Assembly (NCBI RefSeq): GCF_003058055.1 | Contig: NZ_QBTZ01000001.1 | Coordinates: forward strand, 1,614,501 to 1,678,500 | Reading direction: 5' to 3' | Source: Acidovorax sp. 107 | GTDB taxonomy: Bacteria > Pseudomonadota > Gammaproteobacteria > Burkholderiales > Burkholderiaceae_C | Length of the DNA stretch: 64,000 bases | Part shown: positions 17,710-30,778 of the stretch, in pieces | Numbering within the stretch: position 1 is the first letter of the stretch | How the letters are laid out: every line of letters begins with the position of its first letter | The notes under the pieces: generated by a model | Database searches by the model: none | What the model was told of the DNA's origin: nothing | What the model saw: the letters and a program-made list of their open reading frames with translations, nothing else | Program-made: the position numbers and the translations under genes

Positions 17710-18516
17710 TCAGGGTCGGCCCATATCCAGCGGTGTCAGGCGTGCAATCTTCTTCTCTTCGGCCAGCGCCTCGATTTTGACGACGACGAGGGACAGGTTG
17801 TCGCCGCCTCCGCGCGCCCGAGAGCGGGCCTTTTCAATCAAAAATTCCGTGGCTTCGCGGGGCGATAGCGAATCGACTACCGACGCCAGTTCGGTGGGAG
17901 AAAAGTAGTGCCACACCCCGTCGCTGCAGGCCAGCAAGACATCGCCCGGTTGCAGCTGCGGAATGATGTGGGTGGTAATGGGCGGGTCGCTCTCGGTGCC
18001 AAGGCAGCCGACCAGAATGTTGGAGTGAGGATGGTTGTTGGCCTCAGCCTCTGTCAGCTCACCCCGGTCCACCAGCGCTTGCACGTAGGAGTGGTCGCTG
18101 GTGCGAAACGCGAGTCGGGGACCTTGAAAGTGGTAGATGCGCGAGTCGCCTGCATGGACCCAATGGCAGTCGCCTCGGGGGTTGATGAGAAATGCGGCGA
18201 TGGTGCTGTGCGGTTCCTGCTCTGCCGAAATCGCCGTCAGTCGAATGACGATGTGGGCCTCTTCCACCATGTTCTTGAGCATTGCCACCGGGTCATCGGT
18301 GTCGGGGGAATAGCGTTCGAACAATTGCCGTGCCGTCATCATGACCTGGTCCGAGGCCTTGCGCCCCCCGCTGCGGCCACCCATTCCGTCGGCGACCACT
18401 CCCAGAACACAGCCGTTGTGCCGTTCGTGAGAGATCAGTGCCACCTGGTCTTGCTGGTATTCGCGGTCACCCTTGTGGATGCCGGTGGAGGCGATGAGGC
18501 GAAACGCTTTGGTCAT
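17710..18516 (-). CDS. PP2C-type serine/threonine protein phosphatase
   Basis: This 268-residue protein carries the metal-dependent PP2C motifs: GDREYQQDQ near the start, GVVADGMGGRSGG, HWVHAGDSRIYHFQG, TSDHSYVQALVDRGELTEAE, LLACSDGVWHYF and GGGDNLSLVVVKIE. It lacks membrane segments and extra domains, so it is probably a cytoplasmic phosphatase. The NILVGCLG and DHSY segments resemble the Stp/PppA group that opposes Hanks-type kinases, often in type VI secretion. No partner kinase or secretion gene is in this window. It is convergent with the secreted-protein gene; a divergent DUF465/helicase pair lies upstream. Confidence 0.88.
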   Translation of the reverse strand: MTKAFRLIASTGIHKGDREYQQDQVALISHERHNGCVLGVVADGMGGRSGGRKASDQVMMTARQLFERYSPDTDDPVAMLKNMVEEAHIVIRLTAISAEQEPHSTIAAFLINPRGDCHWVHAGDSRIYHFQGPRLAFRTSDHSYVQALVDRGELTEAEANNHPHSNILVGCLGTESDPPITTHIIPQLQPGDVLLACSDGVWHYFSPTELASVVDSLSPREATEFLIEKARSRARGGGDNLSLVVVKIEALAEEKKIARLTPLDMGRP

Positions 18517-18623
18517 GCTGCAGATTGTGGGGGCGCCTACGCGAACGCCTGTCGTGGAAAGCGGGCCAAGCGCGTATTATCCGCCCGCCTGTGGCATTTT
18601 TGCCATGTCTGCGGCCTCCTGCC

Positions 18624-18827
18624 TTGAAACCCAGCCTGCACTCCCCCCACCGTCAGTTGATCGAGCTACGCATGGAGCATGCCGATCTTGACGCGTTGAT
18701 CGACCGGTGTACGCCCGACGTGGCGCCTGACGAACTCACCCTGCGTCGACTCAAAAAGCGACGTCTCGTGCTGCGCGACGCGCTTGAGCGGCTTGAGCAG
18801 CAGCTGCAACCCCAAGAGCCTGCCTGA
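18624..18827 (+). CDS. DUF465 (YdcH-like) small protein
   Basis: The 67-residue helical protein has the DUF465 pattern: HRQLIELRMEHADLDALIDR, then DELTLRRLKKRRLVLRDALE, which together form a helical hairpin. YdcH-like proteins are of unknown role. The start is uncertain: TTG 18624 gives an ordinary family length, ATG 18672 would cut into the first helix, and a GTG at 18591 is also in frame. Its stop overlaps the start of the helicase gene by one base (TGATG), so the two are very likely co-translated. Confidence 0.7.
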   Translation: MKPSLHSPHRQLIELRMEHADLDALIDRCTPDVAPDELTLRRLKKRRLVLRDALERLEQQLQPQEPA

Positions 18828-20899
18828 TGTCGTTGGTGGCCATGGTGCCGGAGGTCTTTGCCCCCGATGGCGTACTGGCTCGGGCAGATGGGCATTTTCA
18901 ACCGCGTGATGGCCAGACCCAGATGGCCGTTGCAGTGGCGCACACCATTGCCGAGGGTGGGGCACTGGTGGTGGAAGCGGGCACGGGAGTGGGCAAGACC
19001 TATGCGTATCTGGTTCCGGCCTTGCTGAGTGGCGAGCGGGTGCTTTTGTCCACGGCGACCAAGGCCTTGCAAGACCAGCTGTTTGCGCGAGATCTGCCTC
19101 GCTTGGCGCAGATCCTGGGGCTGCCCGTTCGGATGGCCCTGCTCAAGGGGCGCGCCAGTTACTTGTGCCTGCATCGCATGGAGCAGGCGCGGCTGGATGT
19201 CCAGGCCCAGGACCGTGGAGTGGTGCGTGTGCTGGCCAAGGTGGAAGGCTGGTCGCGCCATACCGTGTCCGGCGATCTGGCGGAGCTGACAGGACTGGAT
19301 GAACGCTCCCCCGTGATTCCGCTGGTCACTTCGACGCGTGAGAATTGCCTGGGCTCACCGTGCCCCCGGTTTCGCGAATGTCACGTCCATCGTGCGCGGC
19401 GCGAGGCGTTGGCGGCCGACATCGTGGTCATCAATCACCATCTGTTCTTTGCTGATGTGGCGGTGCGCGAATCGGGCATGGCCGAGTTGCTGCCCACGGT
19501 GCGTGTGGTGGTCTTCGACGAGGCCCACCAGATCAATGAGACAGGCGTGCAGTTTTTAGGTGCGCAGATTTCCACGGGTCAATGGGCGGACTTTGCCCGT
19601 GACCTGCTGATGGCAGGGTTGCAACATGCGCGGGGCCTGGCTGACTGGGCAGGTCTTGCGCAGCGTGTGGAGTTGTCTGCGCGGGACCTGCGTCTGGCGG
19701 TGGGCGTGGCAGCGGTCAATGGCGGGGGCAGCGTTTCAGGGGCGAGCAGGCTGCGCTGGACAGACGAGATACCCGAGGGGGTATCAGGCTCTGCGTGGCA
19801 GGCCGCGCTGCGCGCTGTGGCATCTGCGTGTGCGCAGGCCCTGGAGGCACTGGACACCGTGAGCGAAATGGCACCTGATCTGGAGCGCCTGTACGAGCGC
19901 GGTAACGCACTGTTGGCCAGGATGGCGCGGTTTTCGGGCCCTTGCCAGGCCGATGGAGTTCGCTGGCTGGATGTGGGCAGCCAGTTGCGCTTGATCGAGT
20001 CCCCGCTGGACATTGCTGATGCCATGCGCACACGGATTCTGGCGTCGCCCGCAGAGGCCTCGCAGGGAGATGCCTGGCCCGAGGACACTTCCGCAGGCGT
20101 TGGTCGGGCGTGGATTTTTACCTCGGCCACCCTGGGTGACGATGAAGCTTTGACCTGGTTCACCGAACGTTCCGGGCTGCAGGATGTGCGCATCCTGCGC
20201 GTGACCAGCCCATTTGATTACGCTCGGCAGGCTGCACTCTATGTGCCGCGCGAGTTGCCGTCGCCTGCCGACCCGTCCCACAGCCGCAGCGTGGCTGATT
20301 GGGTTGCCTCTGCCGCCGAGCCATTGGCGGGGCGTACGCTGGTGCTCACGACCACATTGAAGGCCTTGCGCACCATCGGTGATGCGCTCAAAGCGCGGTG
20401 GCAAGGTTCGGGTGCACTGGAAGTGCTGGTGCAGGGCGACTGGCCCAAGCGGCGCCTGATGGAGCGTTTTCGCGAGGGGGCGTCGCACGGCCGCCCGGGC
20501 TGTGTGCTGGTGGCGTCGGCCTCGTTCTGGGAGGGTTTTGATGTGCCGGGCGATGCTCTGCAGCTGGTGGTGATCGACAAGCTGCCGTTTCCGCCGCCGG
20601 GAGATCCCCTGGTGGAGGCACGTACGCAGCGCATCGAAAAGGCGGGGGGCAAAGCGTTCAAGTCCTATGCACTGCCGGAGGCGGCGGTAGCGCTCAAGCA
20701 AGGTGCGGGCCGCTTGATCCGGCATGAAACGGACCGGGGCATTCTGGTGGTGGGCGACACGCGCCTTGTCACCATGGGTTATGGCAAGCGCTTGCTGGCC
20801 GCTTTGCCACCGATGCGGCGGCTGGAATCGCCTGAGGCGTTTGAGGCTGCGCTGCTGGCGCTCACCAGACCTTCCACCATGGATCCGACTTGCCCTTGA
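18827..20899 (+). CDS. DinG/YoaA-type ATP-dependent helicase with Fe-S cluster
   Basis: This superfamily 2 helicase of the XPD type would unwind DNA or RNA-DNA hybrids at damaged or blocked forks. The 690 residues show Walker A EAGTGVGKT at about 50-58, motif Ia STATKALQDQL, and an Fe-S cluster region with cysteines in RASYLCLHRM and ENCLGSPCPRFREC. Then come the DEAH box VVVFDEAHQ, motif V/VI region SFWEGFDVPGDALQLVVIDK, and KQGAGRLIRHETDRG. The absence of an exonuclease domain excludes the long DinG form. Which of dinG or yoaA is the true match cannot be settled here. The 3' end overlaps the convergent bamD by 38 bases. Confidence 0.92.
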   Translation: MSLVAMVPEVFAPDGVLARADGHFQPRDGQTQMAVAVAHTIAEGGALVVEAGTGVGKTYAYLVPALLSGERVLLSTATKALQDQLFARDLPRLAQILGLPVRMALLKGRASYLCLHRMEQARLDVQAQDRGVVRVLAKVEGWSRHTVSGDLAELTGLDERSPVIPLVTSTRENCLGSPCPRFRECHVHRARREALAADIVVINHHLFFADVAVRESGMAELLPTVRVVVFDEAHQINETGVQFLGAQISTGQWADFARDLLMAGLQHARGLADWAGLAQRVELSARDLRLAVGVAAVNGGGSVSGASRLRWTDEIPEGVSGSAWQAALRAVASACAQALEALDTVSEMAPDLERLYERGNALLARMARFSGPCQADGVRWLDVGSQLRLIESPLDIADAMRTRILASPAEASQGDAWPEDTSAGVGRAWIFTSATLGDDEALTWFTERSGLQDVRILRVTSPFDYARQAALYVPRELPSPADPSHSRSVADWVASAAEPLAGRTLVLTTTLKALRTIGDALKARWQGSGALEVLVQGDWPKRRLMERFREGASHGRPGCVLVASASFWEGFDVPGDALQLVVIDKLPFPPPGDPLVEARTQRIEKAGGKAFKSYALPEAAVALKQGAGRLIRHETDRGILVVGDTRLVTMGYGKRLLAALPPMRRLESPEAFEAALLALTRPSTMDPTCP

Positions 20900-21659
20900 C
20901 GCCGCCACTCAGATAGGCGCTTTGCGGGTAGGACTTGTCCATCACGCGGCGCGCATCGTCCCGCAGCTGGGTCATCCCCAAGGCGTCGTACGACTGGATC
21001 AAGATGTACAGCGCCTCTTCGAGCGCGGGAACACCTTGGTAGTCGGCCAATGCCACTTGCGCACGGCCAATGGCGGCCACGTAGGCGCCGCGCTCAAAGT
21101 AGTACCGTGCCACATGTACTTCGTATTGGGCCAGCGAATTGACGATGTAGGTCATGCGTTGGCGAGAGTCCTGCGCATAGCGGGATTCGGGAAAGCGTGT
21201 GACCAATTCACTGAACGCTTCAAACGAGTCCTTGGCGGCCTTCTGGTCGCGCTCGGACAGATCCTGGCGTGAGATGAACGAGAAAAGGCCCAGGTTATCG
21301 TTGAAGTTGACCAGGCCCTTCAGGTACAGCGCATAGTCCAGTGCAGGGCTGGCGGGGTGCAGCTTCATGAAGCGGTCCAGCGTCGCGACGGCCTGTGCCT
21401 TTTCGCCCGCCTTGTAGTGGGCATAGGCTTTGTCGATCTGGGCTTGCTGGGCCAGTGGGGTACCTGCTGCACGGCCCTCCAGCTTTTCCAGCAGCGGAAC
21501 GGCCTTGTCATAGGCCCCGCTGTTCATTTCGTCCTGGGCTTCGGAGTGGATGCGATTGGGGCTCCAGCCCGCCGTTTTATCGACCGTGGTGCTGGAGCAG
21601 CCAGCCAGCAGACCGGCCAGCAGCAAGGCGGAAACAAGGGGCAGTGGGGCACGCAGCAT
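20862..21659 (-). CDS. bamD: Outer membrane assembly lipoprotein BamD
   Basis: BamD is an essential lipoprotein of the BAM machine that inserts beta-barrel proteins into the outer membrane. A lipoprotein signal peptide ends in LLAGC with Cys21 as the lipidation site. The mature part has TPR-like repeats: YDKAVPLLEKLEG, AQIDKAYAHYKAGEKAQAV, FPESRYAQDSRQRMTYI and ALEEALYILIQSYDALGM. The FMKLHPASPALDYALYLKGL block is family-typical. At 265 residues it is of standard size. Its end overlaps the convergent helicase gene, and it is divergent from dnaE across 208 bases. Confidence 0.94.
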   Translation of the reverse strand: MLRAPLPLVSALLLAGLLAGCSSTTVDKTAGWSPNRIHSEAQDEMNSGAYDKAVPLLEKLEGRAAGTPLAQQAQIDKAYAHYKAGEKAQAVATLDRFMKLHPASPALDYALYLKGLVNFNDNLGLFSFISRQDLSERDQKAAKDSFEAFSELVTRFPESRYAQDSRQRMTYIVNSLAQYEVHVARYYFERGAYVAAIGRAQVALADYQGVPALEEALYILIQSYDALGMTQLRDDARRVMDKSYPQSAYLSGGVKGKSDPWWKVW

Positions 21660-21867
21660 CGCAAGCAGCTTTCAGCAAAGAAGGAAAAAGGTGCGCAAGA
21701 AGGGGCTCAGGGGCTCTGCAGCGGGGGTGTGCGCCTGACGCACTCGACACGGCAGCCCTCACTGTCATTCTGGGCACGAAAAAGCATTGTACTGGGGCGC
21801 CCGCGGTCTGACGGTACAGCGGCCCGGGCAGTCACAGGTGGGCCGCCGGGGTTTCTACAATGCCTGC

Positions 21868-24800
21868 ATGTTTGTTCATTTGCGCCTGCACACCGAGTTC
21901 TCCGTCGTTGACGGTACCAATCGTATCGATGAGGTGGCCAAAGCCGCTGCCAAGGACGGCCAGCCTGCGCTGGCCATCACCGATCTCAACAATCTCTTTG
22001 GCGCGATCAAGTTTTACAAGGAGGCCCGAGGCAAGGGGGTCAAGCCCATCTTGGGCGCCGAGATCTTTGTTGAAGGCGAGGCGGGTGCTGCTCCCTCACG
22101 TCTGATTGTTCTGGTGCAAAACCGCCAAGGTTATTTGAACCTGTCGGAACTGCTGGCCCGGGCCTGGACCCGTAACGTCGCCAAAAACCTCGCGCTGAGC
22201 ACCTGGACCTGGCTGGAGGAGCTGTCGGAGGGCTTGATCGCCCTGTCTGGCGCCCAGGCGGGCCCAGTGGGTCAGGCGCTGATGAAGGGGGACGAGTCGG
22301 GTGCGGCCGATATCGCGCTGCGTTTGGCGGGCATTTTTCCGCACCGGTTCTATGTTGAGCTGCAAAGGGCCGGCCGAGGCGACGACGAAGCCCATGTGGT
22401 GGCCGCAGCGCAGCTCGCAGCCCGGCTGAACCTGCCGGTGGTGGCAACCCACCCTGTGCAGTTTGCCGAGCCTGATGATTACGAGGCGCACGAGGCGCGC
22501 ATCTGTATCGCCGAGGGGGAAATCCTGGCCAACCCGCGCCGGGTGCGCAAGTTCACTCGCGACCAGTATTTCAAGTCTTCCGCCGAGATGGAGGCCTTGT
22601 TTGCCGATCTGCCATCGGCCATCGCCAATACGGTCGAGATTGCGCAGCGCTGCAATCTGACCCTGGTGCTTGGCAAGCCGCAGTTGCCGGATTTTCCGAC
22701 GCCCAACGGCATGCCCATTGACGAGTATTTCCGCTATGCCTCTTTCGAGGGGCTAGAGGATCGCCTGAAACACCTCTTTCCTCGCGAGGCCGAGCGCGAA
22801 AGCCAGCGTCCACGGTATGTGGAGCGTCTGGAGTTCGAGCTGGGCACCATTCTCAAGATGGGGTTTCCTGGCTACTTCCTGATCGTGGGTGACTTTATTC
22901 AGTGGGCCAAGCTGAACGGCTGCCCGGTGGGGCCGGGTCGTGGGTCGGGCGCCGGCTCGCTGGTTGCGTATGCGTTGAAGATCACCGATCTGGACCCGTT
23001 GCAATACAACCTGCTGTTCGAGCGCTTCCTGAACCCAGAACGGGTATCGATGCCCGACTTCGACATCGATTTCTGCCAGTCCAACCGCGACCGGGTGATT
23101 GACTACGTCAAGGAAAAGTACGGCAAGAATGCCGTGAGCCAGATCGCCACCTTCGGCACCATGGCCGCCAAGGCCGCGATCCGCGATGTCGGCCGGGTGA
23201 TGGACATGAGCTACACCTTCTGTGATGGCATCTCCAAGCTCGTGCCTGGCAAGCCTGGCATGTCCTACACCCTGGCCTACCCACCCGAGGTGAAAAAGGA
23301 AGGCGACAAGAACAACTACGCGCTGGAACTGGAGCCCATGCTCTACGAGCGTGTGCGCAAGGAAGAAGACGTCAAGACCGTCATCGAGATGGCGCAGAAG
23401 CTTGAAGGCATGACACGCAACATCGGCATGCATGCCGGGGGTGTATTGATTGCGCCGGGCAAGCTCACCGATTTTTGTCCGCTCTACCAGCAGCCGGGCA
23501 GCGAGTCTGCCGTGAGCCAGTATGACAAGGACGACGTGGAAGCCATCGGCTTGGTGAAGTTCGACTTCTTGGGCTTGGCCACGCTCACCATCCTGGAGAT
23601 TGCGCGCGAGTTCATCATCCAGCGCCACAAGGGGCAGGAGAACTTTGCGTTCGAGAACATACCGCTCGACGATGGGCCCACCTACCGGCTGTTCTCCGAG
23701 GGCAAGACGGAGGCCGTGTTCCAGTTTGAAAGCCGCGGCATGCAGGGCATGTTGAAAGAGGCGCGTCCAAGCCGGCTGGAGGACTTGATTGCCCTGAATG
23801 CGTTGTACCGGCCAGGGCCCATGGACCTGATCCCCAGCTTTGTGAATCGCAAGCATGGCAAGGAAGTGGTGGAGTACCCCCACCCGCTGGTCGAACCCGT
23901 GTTGGCTGAGACCTACGGGATCATGGTGTACCAGGAGCAGGTGATGCAGACCGCCCAGGTACTGGGCGGCTACAGCTTGGGTGGCGCAGACATGCTGCGG
24001 CGCGCCATGGGCAAGAAGAAGGCCGAGGAGATGGCCGAACACCGCGCCATCTTCCGCAAGGGGGCGGCAGAAAAGGGCATCAGCCAGGAAAAAGCCGACG
24101 AAGTGTTCGACTTGATGGAGAAGTTCGCGGGCTATGGCTTCAACAAGTCGCACGCTGCTGCTTACTCTTTGCTGGCTTACCACACTGGTTGGCTCAAGGT
24201 GCACTACACGGCCGAGTTCTTCTGCGCCAACATGACCGTGGAAATGGATGACACCGACAAGCTCAAGGTGTTGTTCGAAGACGCGCAAAAGATGGGTCTG
24301 TCGTTCGAGCCGCCGGATGTGAACCGGGGCTTCTATCGGTTCGAGCCGGTCACCGACAAGATCATCCGATATGGCCTAGGGGCTGTGAAGGGTACGGGTC
24401 AGCAGGCGATTGAAGCCATCGTCGCCGCCCGGGAAGGGCGTGGCGAAGGGCCGCAGGGATCCACCACGGGGCCTTTCAAGAGCCTGTTTGATTTTTGTGT
24501 GCGTGTGGACAAGGCCCGCATGAACAAGCGCACAGTGGAAGCGCTGATCAAAGCGGGCGCCTTTGATTCCATCCACCTCAACCGGGCGGCCCTGGTGGCC
24601 TCCATTGATCGGGCCTTCGACTTTGCCGCCGCCACGCTGGCCAATGTGAACCAGGGTGGTTTGTTCGACATGATGGGCGATGACGCCCATGGCTCGAGCA
24701 CCCAGGAGCCGGATCTGGTGGACGCAACCCCTTGGGGCATCAAGGAGCGGCTCACGCTCGAAAAAACCGCCGTGGGGTTCTACCTGTCCGGTCACCTGTT

Positions 24801-25401
24801 CGACGAGGTGGCCACCGAGGTGCGCCGTTTTGTGCGCACGCAGATTGATGAACTGCTCGACAGCCGCGAGCCCCAGGTGCTGGCCGGCATCATCAGCGAC
24901 TTTCGTGTCATCAACGGGCAGCGCGGCCGGTTGGGTCTGTTCAAGCTGGATGACAAGTCTGCCGTGATCGAGGCTTCTGCCGATGAGGCATTGCTGAACA
25001 CCTACCGCAATCAGCTCAAGGAGGACGAGTTTGTGGTGATGATGGGGCGGCTGCAGCTGGACCACTTCAGCGGAGGCTTGCGTGTGAAGGTGCAGCAGGT
25101 GTGGGACCTGGCGGGAGCGCGTTGCCGGTTTGGCAAATACCTGCATGTAGCGGTGGCCGACAAGGCGCCAGACGTGCCGCGCCTGGTGCGCGAATTTCCG
25201 CCGTTGCGTGAAGAAATCGCCGAAGGAGAACTGGTGCACGGACTGCGCGTGCGCATGGGCGTGCGTTGCCTGTCAGATGACGCGGTCGCAGTGGCGGAGT
25301 TGCAACTGGGCGAGAACGCACGTTTTTACCCCAGCGATGCCGCTCTGGCCGCATGGACGGCGCAGGTAGGTGCAGGCGCTGCCACTGTGGTCTACGAGTG
25401 A
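21868..25401 (+). CDS. dnaE: DNA polymerase III alpha subunit
   Basis: This 1177-residue protein is the replicative polymerase. An N-terminal PHP domain ([34 protein letters not shown]) precedes the C-family catalytic core. The core includes [19 protein letters not shown] and the metal-binding PDFDIDFC motif, then [13 protein letters not shown] and [20 protein letters not shown]. The C-terminal helix-hairpin-helix and OB domains end with the tau-binding region. The start at 21868 places the PHP motif directly after the initiator; the longer frame to 21787 adds residues without resemblance. It is the DnaE1 type, not the mutagenic ImuC, judged by length and PHP motif. Confidence 0.96.
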   Translation: MFVHLRLHTEFSVVDGTNRIDEVAKAAAKDGQPALAITDLNNLFGAIKFYKEARGKGVKPILGAEIFVEGEAGAAPSRLIVLVQNRQGYLNLSELLARAWTRNVAKNLALSTWTWLEELSEGLIALSGAQAGPVGQALMKGDESGAADIALRLAGIFPHRFYVELQRAGRGDDEAHVVAAAQLAARLNLPVVATHPVQFAEPDDYEAHEARICIAEGEILANPRRVRKFTRDQYFKSSAEMEALFADLPSAIANTVEIAQRCNLTLVLGKPQLPDFPTPNGMPIDEYFRYASFEGLEDRLKHLFPREAERESQRPRYVERLEFELGTILKMGFPGYFLIVGDFIQWAKLNGCPVGPGRGSGAGSLVAYALKITDLDPLQYNLLFERFLNPERVSMPDFDIDFCQSNRDRVIDYVKEKYGKNAVSQIATFGTMAAKAAIRDVGRVMDMSYTFCDGISKLVPGKPGMSYTLAYPPEVKKEGDKNNYALELEPMLYERVRKEEDVKTVIEMAQKLEGMTRNIGMHAGGVLIAPGKLTDFCPLYQQPGSESAVSQYDKDDVEAIGLVKFDFLGLATLTILEIAREFIIQRHKGQENFAFENIPLDDGPTYRLFSEGKTEAVFQFESRGMQGMLKEARPSRLEDLIALNALYRPGPMDLIPSFVNRKHGKEVVEYPHPLVEPVLAETYGIMVYQEQVMQTAQVLGGYSLGGADMLRRAMGKKKAEEMAEHRAIFRKGAAEKGISQEKADEVFDLMEKFAGYGFNKSHAAAYSLLAYHTGWLKVHYTAEFFCANMTVEMDDTDKLKVLFEDAQKMGLSFEPPDVNRGFYRFEPVTDKIIRYGLGAVKGTGQQAIEAIVAAREGRGEGPQGSTTGPFKSLFDFCVRVDKARMNKRTVEALIKAGAFDSIHLNRAALVASIDRAFDFAAATLANVNQGGLFDMMGDDAHGSSTQEPDLVDATPWGIKERLTLEKTAVGFYLSGHLFDEVATEVRRFVRTQIDELLDSREPQVLAGIISDFRVINGQRGRLGLFKLDDKSAVIEASADEALLNTYRNQLKEDEFVVMMGRLQLDHFSGGLRVKVQQVWDLAGARCRFGKYLHVAVADKAPDVPRLVREFPPLREEIAEGELVHGLRVRMGVRCLSDDAVAVAELQLGENARFYPSDAALAAWTAQVGAGAATVVYE

Positions 25402-25507
25402 TGGATTGCCCGGCGCAAGTTTCTGTACGCCATGGGTTGAAAAATACCTGTTCAACAACCAGCTTCTCCAGCAGCAGCCTCCCGTGCGGGTCGCTAGAAT
25501 GATTTTC

Positions 25508-25867
25508 ATGGCAACAAAACCACCTTCACCCCCCACCGCGCCGCCGGCGACAAGGCCTGCGCGGGATGATGGCGGTTCGGTCGTGCTCGAGAGGCGCACC
25601 CAAAAGACCCAGCCGCCACAGATGTATCAGGTGGTTATGCTCAACGACGACTACACCCCCATGGAGTTTGTCATCGTGGTGCTGCAGGAATTCTTCAGCA
25701 AAGACCGCGAAACGGCCACCCAGATCATGTTGAAGATCCACCTTGACGGTAAAGGCGTTTGCGGCGTTTATTCGCGCGACGTTGCCGCCACCAAGGTAGA
25801 ACAAGTGCTTGACGCCGCCCTCAAAGCGGGCCACCCACTGCAATGTGTCAGTGAGCCTGTTGAATAA
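25508..25867 (+). CDS. clpS: ATP-dependent Clp protease adaptor ClpS
   Basis: ClpS brings N-end-rule substrates to ClpAP. The 119-residue protein has a Pro-rich flexible N-terminus, then the binding core: [20 protein letters not shown] with the NDDYTP substrate pocket, [15 protein letters not shown], the [12 protein letters not shown] strand and the final [12 protein letters not shown] second in-frame ATG at 25499 is possible; 25508 is preferred because MATK fits the family start. clpA follows 57 bases later, the common arrangement. Confidence 0.93.
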   Translation: MATKPPSPPTAPPATRPARDDGGSVVLERRTQKTQPPQMYQVVMLNDDYTPMEFVIVVLQEFFSKDRETATQIMLKIHLDGKGVCGVYSRDVAATKVEQVLDAALKAGHPLQCVSEPVE

Positions 25868-25924
25868 CAGGTTTTTGATCCCGATCTACAGTTATCCCTT
25901 CCACGCAAGCACAAAGGAGTTCAC

Positions 25925-28273
<2,349 letters not shown>

Positions 28274-28300
28274 TCTTCGCTTCGCTGCAAGGCAGCAAGA

Positions 28301-28329
28301 AGCCCACGGTGAAAGCCGTGGGCTTTTTT
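28301..28329 (+). terminator. Rho-independent terminator of clpS-clpA
   Basis: AGCCCACGG at 28301-28309 pairs with CCGTGGGCT at 28316-28324 around a TGAAAG loop, followed by a run of T. It begins 27 bases after the clpA stop. Confidence 0.85.
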
Positions 28330-28420
28330 ATTGGCGACGGTCATGCGGCGGGGCATCACTGGGGCATGAGGGGTACTCCATGAGACTGCTGCGCGACCCT
28401 CGGGAGGATCAAGACAGGCT

Positions 28421-30595
28421 CTAGCGTGAAGGCGCGCGTGCTGCGGGCGTGCCCGCTGGCCCTGCCCGGACCGGTTGCGTGGCCTGTGCGAGCAAGGGCG
28501 CACACTGAGCATCGTCGTCGGCGCCGGGTACCGTCACAGGTACCAAGGCCAGGGCTGCGGGCGCGGCCACGGCAGCGGCAATCGCTGCGCCGGCACGCAA
28601 CAGCAGGGGGCCAGGCTCCACGCCCACCTGGGGTTTGCCCAAAGTGCCGCGCACATACAGCGGAGTGCGCAGGGAAAAGAATTTCCATTGCAGCGAGGAG
28701 GGTTTGACACTCAGGTTCAGGCGTTCCTGTGCCAGGTCGATGGTGCCGGTGACATCCACCACTGCCTCGTTGGTGCTCAGCTTGGCGGTGCGGACAGTGG
28801 CAACGCCTTCGCGCACAGCCAGGTCGGCCACCGCGCAACGCAACTGCACTTCCTTGTCATCACCAAACAGTTTGCCCACCACGATGCTGCCGACGTTGAG
28901 GGCTGCGCGGTCCAGCAGTTCGCGGCTCAGGGTGCCGTCGCGTACATACAGCCGGGCTTCCCCGGTGCTGGTGCCTAGCCACTGCGCCACCGAGCTGCCC
29001 TTGCCATTGAGTGCCAGGGCGCCATCGAGTCGTCCCAGGCTTTTGCGTGTGAGTTCCACTTCAGGAAACAGCGACGCGAGCCGCAGGTTTTGCACGCGGG
29101 TGTCCATGCGTACCGTGAGCGGCCGGTTGCGGCTGTCCAACACCAGTTTCGAGTCGATCTGACCTTTGGCCACGCCAAAGTGCAGGGGCTCGAGACGCAA
29201 CACGGCATCTTCCAACCGCGCGTGCACGCTCAGGTCTTCCAGCGGCAAGCTGTTGGGTCTTACCACGCGCTGCCCTGCGAACTTCAGGTCCATGTCCATG
29301 GCATTCCATCGGTCGGTTGCAAACGCGGCGTCTGGCAACACTTTGCCGTTGCGGCCTGCCTGCTGGGCCGTCGCAGTGGTAGCCGTGCCAAGCACCGGGC
29401 CCAGGTCCACGAGGCGCAACTGGTTGGAGGTGATGTCGCCCGACAGTTTGCCCCGCGGCGCACCCGACACAAAGCGCAGGGTGCCATGCAGATCGCTCTG
29501 GCCTACGGTGCCGGTGAAGTCGCGGTAGTCCCACACAGCCCGGCCCGGCTGCAGGCTGCCTAGTAGTCGCCCCCGGGTTTGAAACGCCGGCGTGTTCGGT
29601 AGGACCAAGCCTGTGAGCGCATACAGATCCGCCATGCTGGCACCTTTGAGCATGACCTGAAAATCCATGCCTGACAGCGCGCCTGGATTGGCCAGAACGC
29701 CTTCCACGGCTGTCTCCACGCTGCCCGCCTTGGTCGTGAACTGCAGCGGGTAATTCACCTCCTTGTCGCGCAGCGTGAGCACGCGGCCCGCCTTCCCCTC
29801 GCCTTGGACGCGTGCCTTCCCCAAGGTGCCCTTGAAATCGAAGCGCACACCATAGGCAGAGGGACTGGCTGCGTCGGCCGTGGCGGACGCCGGAAAGGCC
29901 GTTTCTTGTGGGGCGGCGGCTTGTGGCCTATCGTTCAGCGTATCGACGTGCGCGGTCAGGTCAAGGTCCCGGGCTGCGTCGGCATAGGCCAACTGCCCTT
30001 TGCGAACCAACAGCTGGTCGATGCGGAATGTCCACCGCGGCATGGTGTCGTCGCGCGTCCGCGGGGGGGGCAGCGTCCAGTTGTTGGAGCCGTCGCGCAG
30101 ACGGGCGAGGGCGATGTCCGGGCCAGTAAGTTCCAGGGAATCAATGACCACTTCCCGCGCCAAAAGGGGCCAGAGCTTGAGCGATGCACGCGCCATGTCG
30201 GCACGCGCCGTGGGGCGGGCCGCTGCGGCCTTGGCAGGGCGAACAAACCCCGGTGGGTCCTGCATGACCAGTTGGGTGCCTTCCAATGTGATGCCTGGCA
30301 CCCAGCGGTGCCAGCTCTCTTCAAGAGGCTGTGGCCAGCGCCATGAGGCCGATAGATTGCCTTCCACCGCAAACTGCCGGCCCGTCGCCTCGCTGATGGT
30401 TTGGCTGAGCCACGGTTTGGCGCGGTTCCAGTCCCACTGGCTCACTGCTATCACGCCGATCAGCAGCAACCCCACAATGGCTGCGAGAAGCGTCCATCCC
30501 ACGCGCACCCAGCGATGGCCTCGCCGTAGTTGGGACGCGGCAGGCAAGGCAGCCGCTGCTGATTTGTTGTGGTGATCGATCTGGGACTCTGTCAT
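28421..30595 (-). CDS. AsmA-family inner-membrane/periplasmic protein
   Basis: The 724-residue protein has one N-terminal membrane helix (WTLLAAIVGLLLIGVIAVSQ, about residues 34-53) and a long beta-rich periplasmic part. The start of the latter, WDWNRAKPWLSQTISEATGR, with FAVEGNLSASW close behind, is the AsmA_N signature, and repeated FDLTGT- and LRLEPLHFGVAKGQI-type segments follow. The C-terminal AsmA_2 block includes GDGTLSRELLDRAALNVGS-like sequence (YVRDGTLSRELLDRAAL). AsmA-like proteins are thought to bridge the envelope and move phospholipids to the outer membrane. A Pro/Ala-rich C-terminal tail follows. It is transcribed alone, convergent with clpA. Confidence 0.88.
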   Translation of the reverse strand: MTESQIDHHNKSAAAALPAASQLRRGHRWVRVGWTLLAAIVGLLLIGVIAVSQWDWNRAKPWLSQTISEATGRQFAVEGNLSASWRWPQPLEESWHRWVPGITLEGTQLVMQDPPGFVRPAKAAAARPTARADMARASLKLWPLLAREVVIDSLELTGPDIALARLRDGSNNWTLPPPRTRDDTMPRWTFRIDQLLVRKGQLAYADAARDLDLTAHVDTLNDRPQAAAPQETAFPASATADAASPSAYGVRFDFKGTLGKARVQGEGKAGRVLTLRDKEVNYPLQFTTKAGSVETAVEGVLANPGALSGMDFQVMLKGASMADLYALTGLVLPNTPAFQTRGRLLGSLQPGRAVWDYRDFTGTVGQSDLHGTLRFVSGAPRGKLSGDITSNQLRLVDLGPVLGTATTATAQQAGRNGKVLPDAAFATDRWNAMDMDLKFAGQRVVRPNSLPLEDLSVHARLEDAVLRLEPLHFGVAKGQIDSKLVLDSRNRPLTVRMDTRVQNLRLASLFPEVELTRKSLGRLDGALALNGKGSSVAQWLGTSTGEARLYVRDGTLSRELLDRAALNVGSIVVGKLFGDDKEVQLRCAVADLAVREGVATVRTAKLSTNEAVVDVTGTIDLAQERLNLSVKPSSLQWKFFSLRTPLYVRGTLGKPQVGVEPGPLLLRAGAAIAAAVAAPAALALVPVTVPGADDDAQCAPLLAQATQPVRAGPAGTPAARAPSR

Positions 30596-30778
30596 GGAGT
30601 GGTCATGCTAGCCCCGCACAACGCGGCTTTGGGCACCACGCGACTCTTTGGCGCGCTTGTCCTACAACGCCGGCCTGTGTGGCGTCCGCGATGTGTCTTT
30701 GGGTTGGTGTGAAACACCGGCCGGAGTCGACCGTGGGCCTATCGCGATACTGATCCAACCCCCTAGAATCCGCGCACC

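Noticed and set aside
18827..20899. Assigning the helicase firmly as dinG
   Set aside because: DinG and YoaA share all motifs visible here; without a tree the symbol cannot be fixed.
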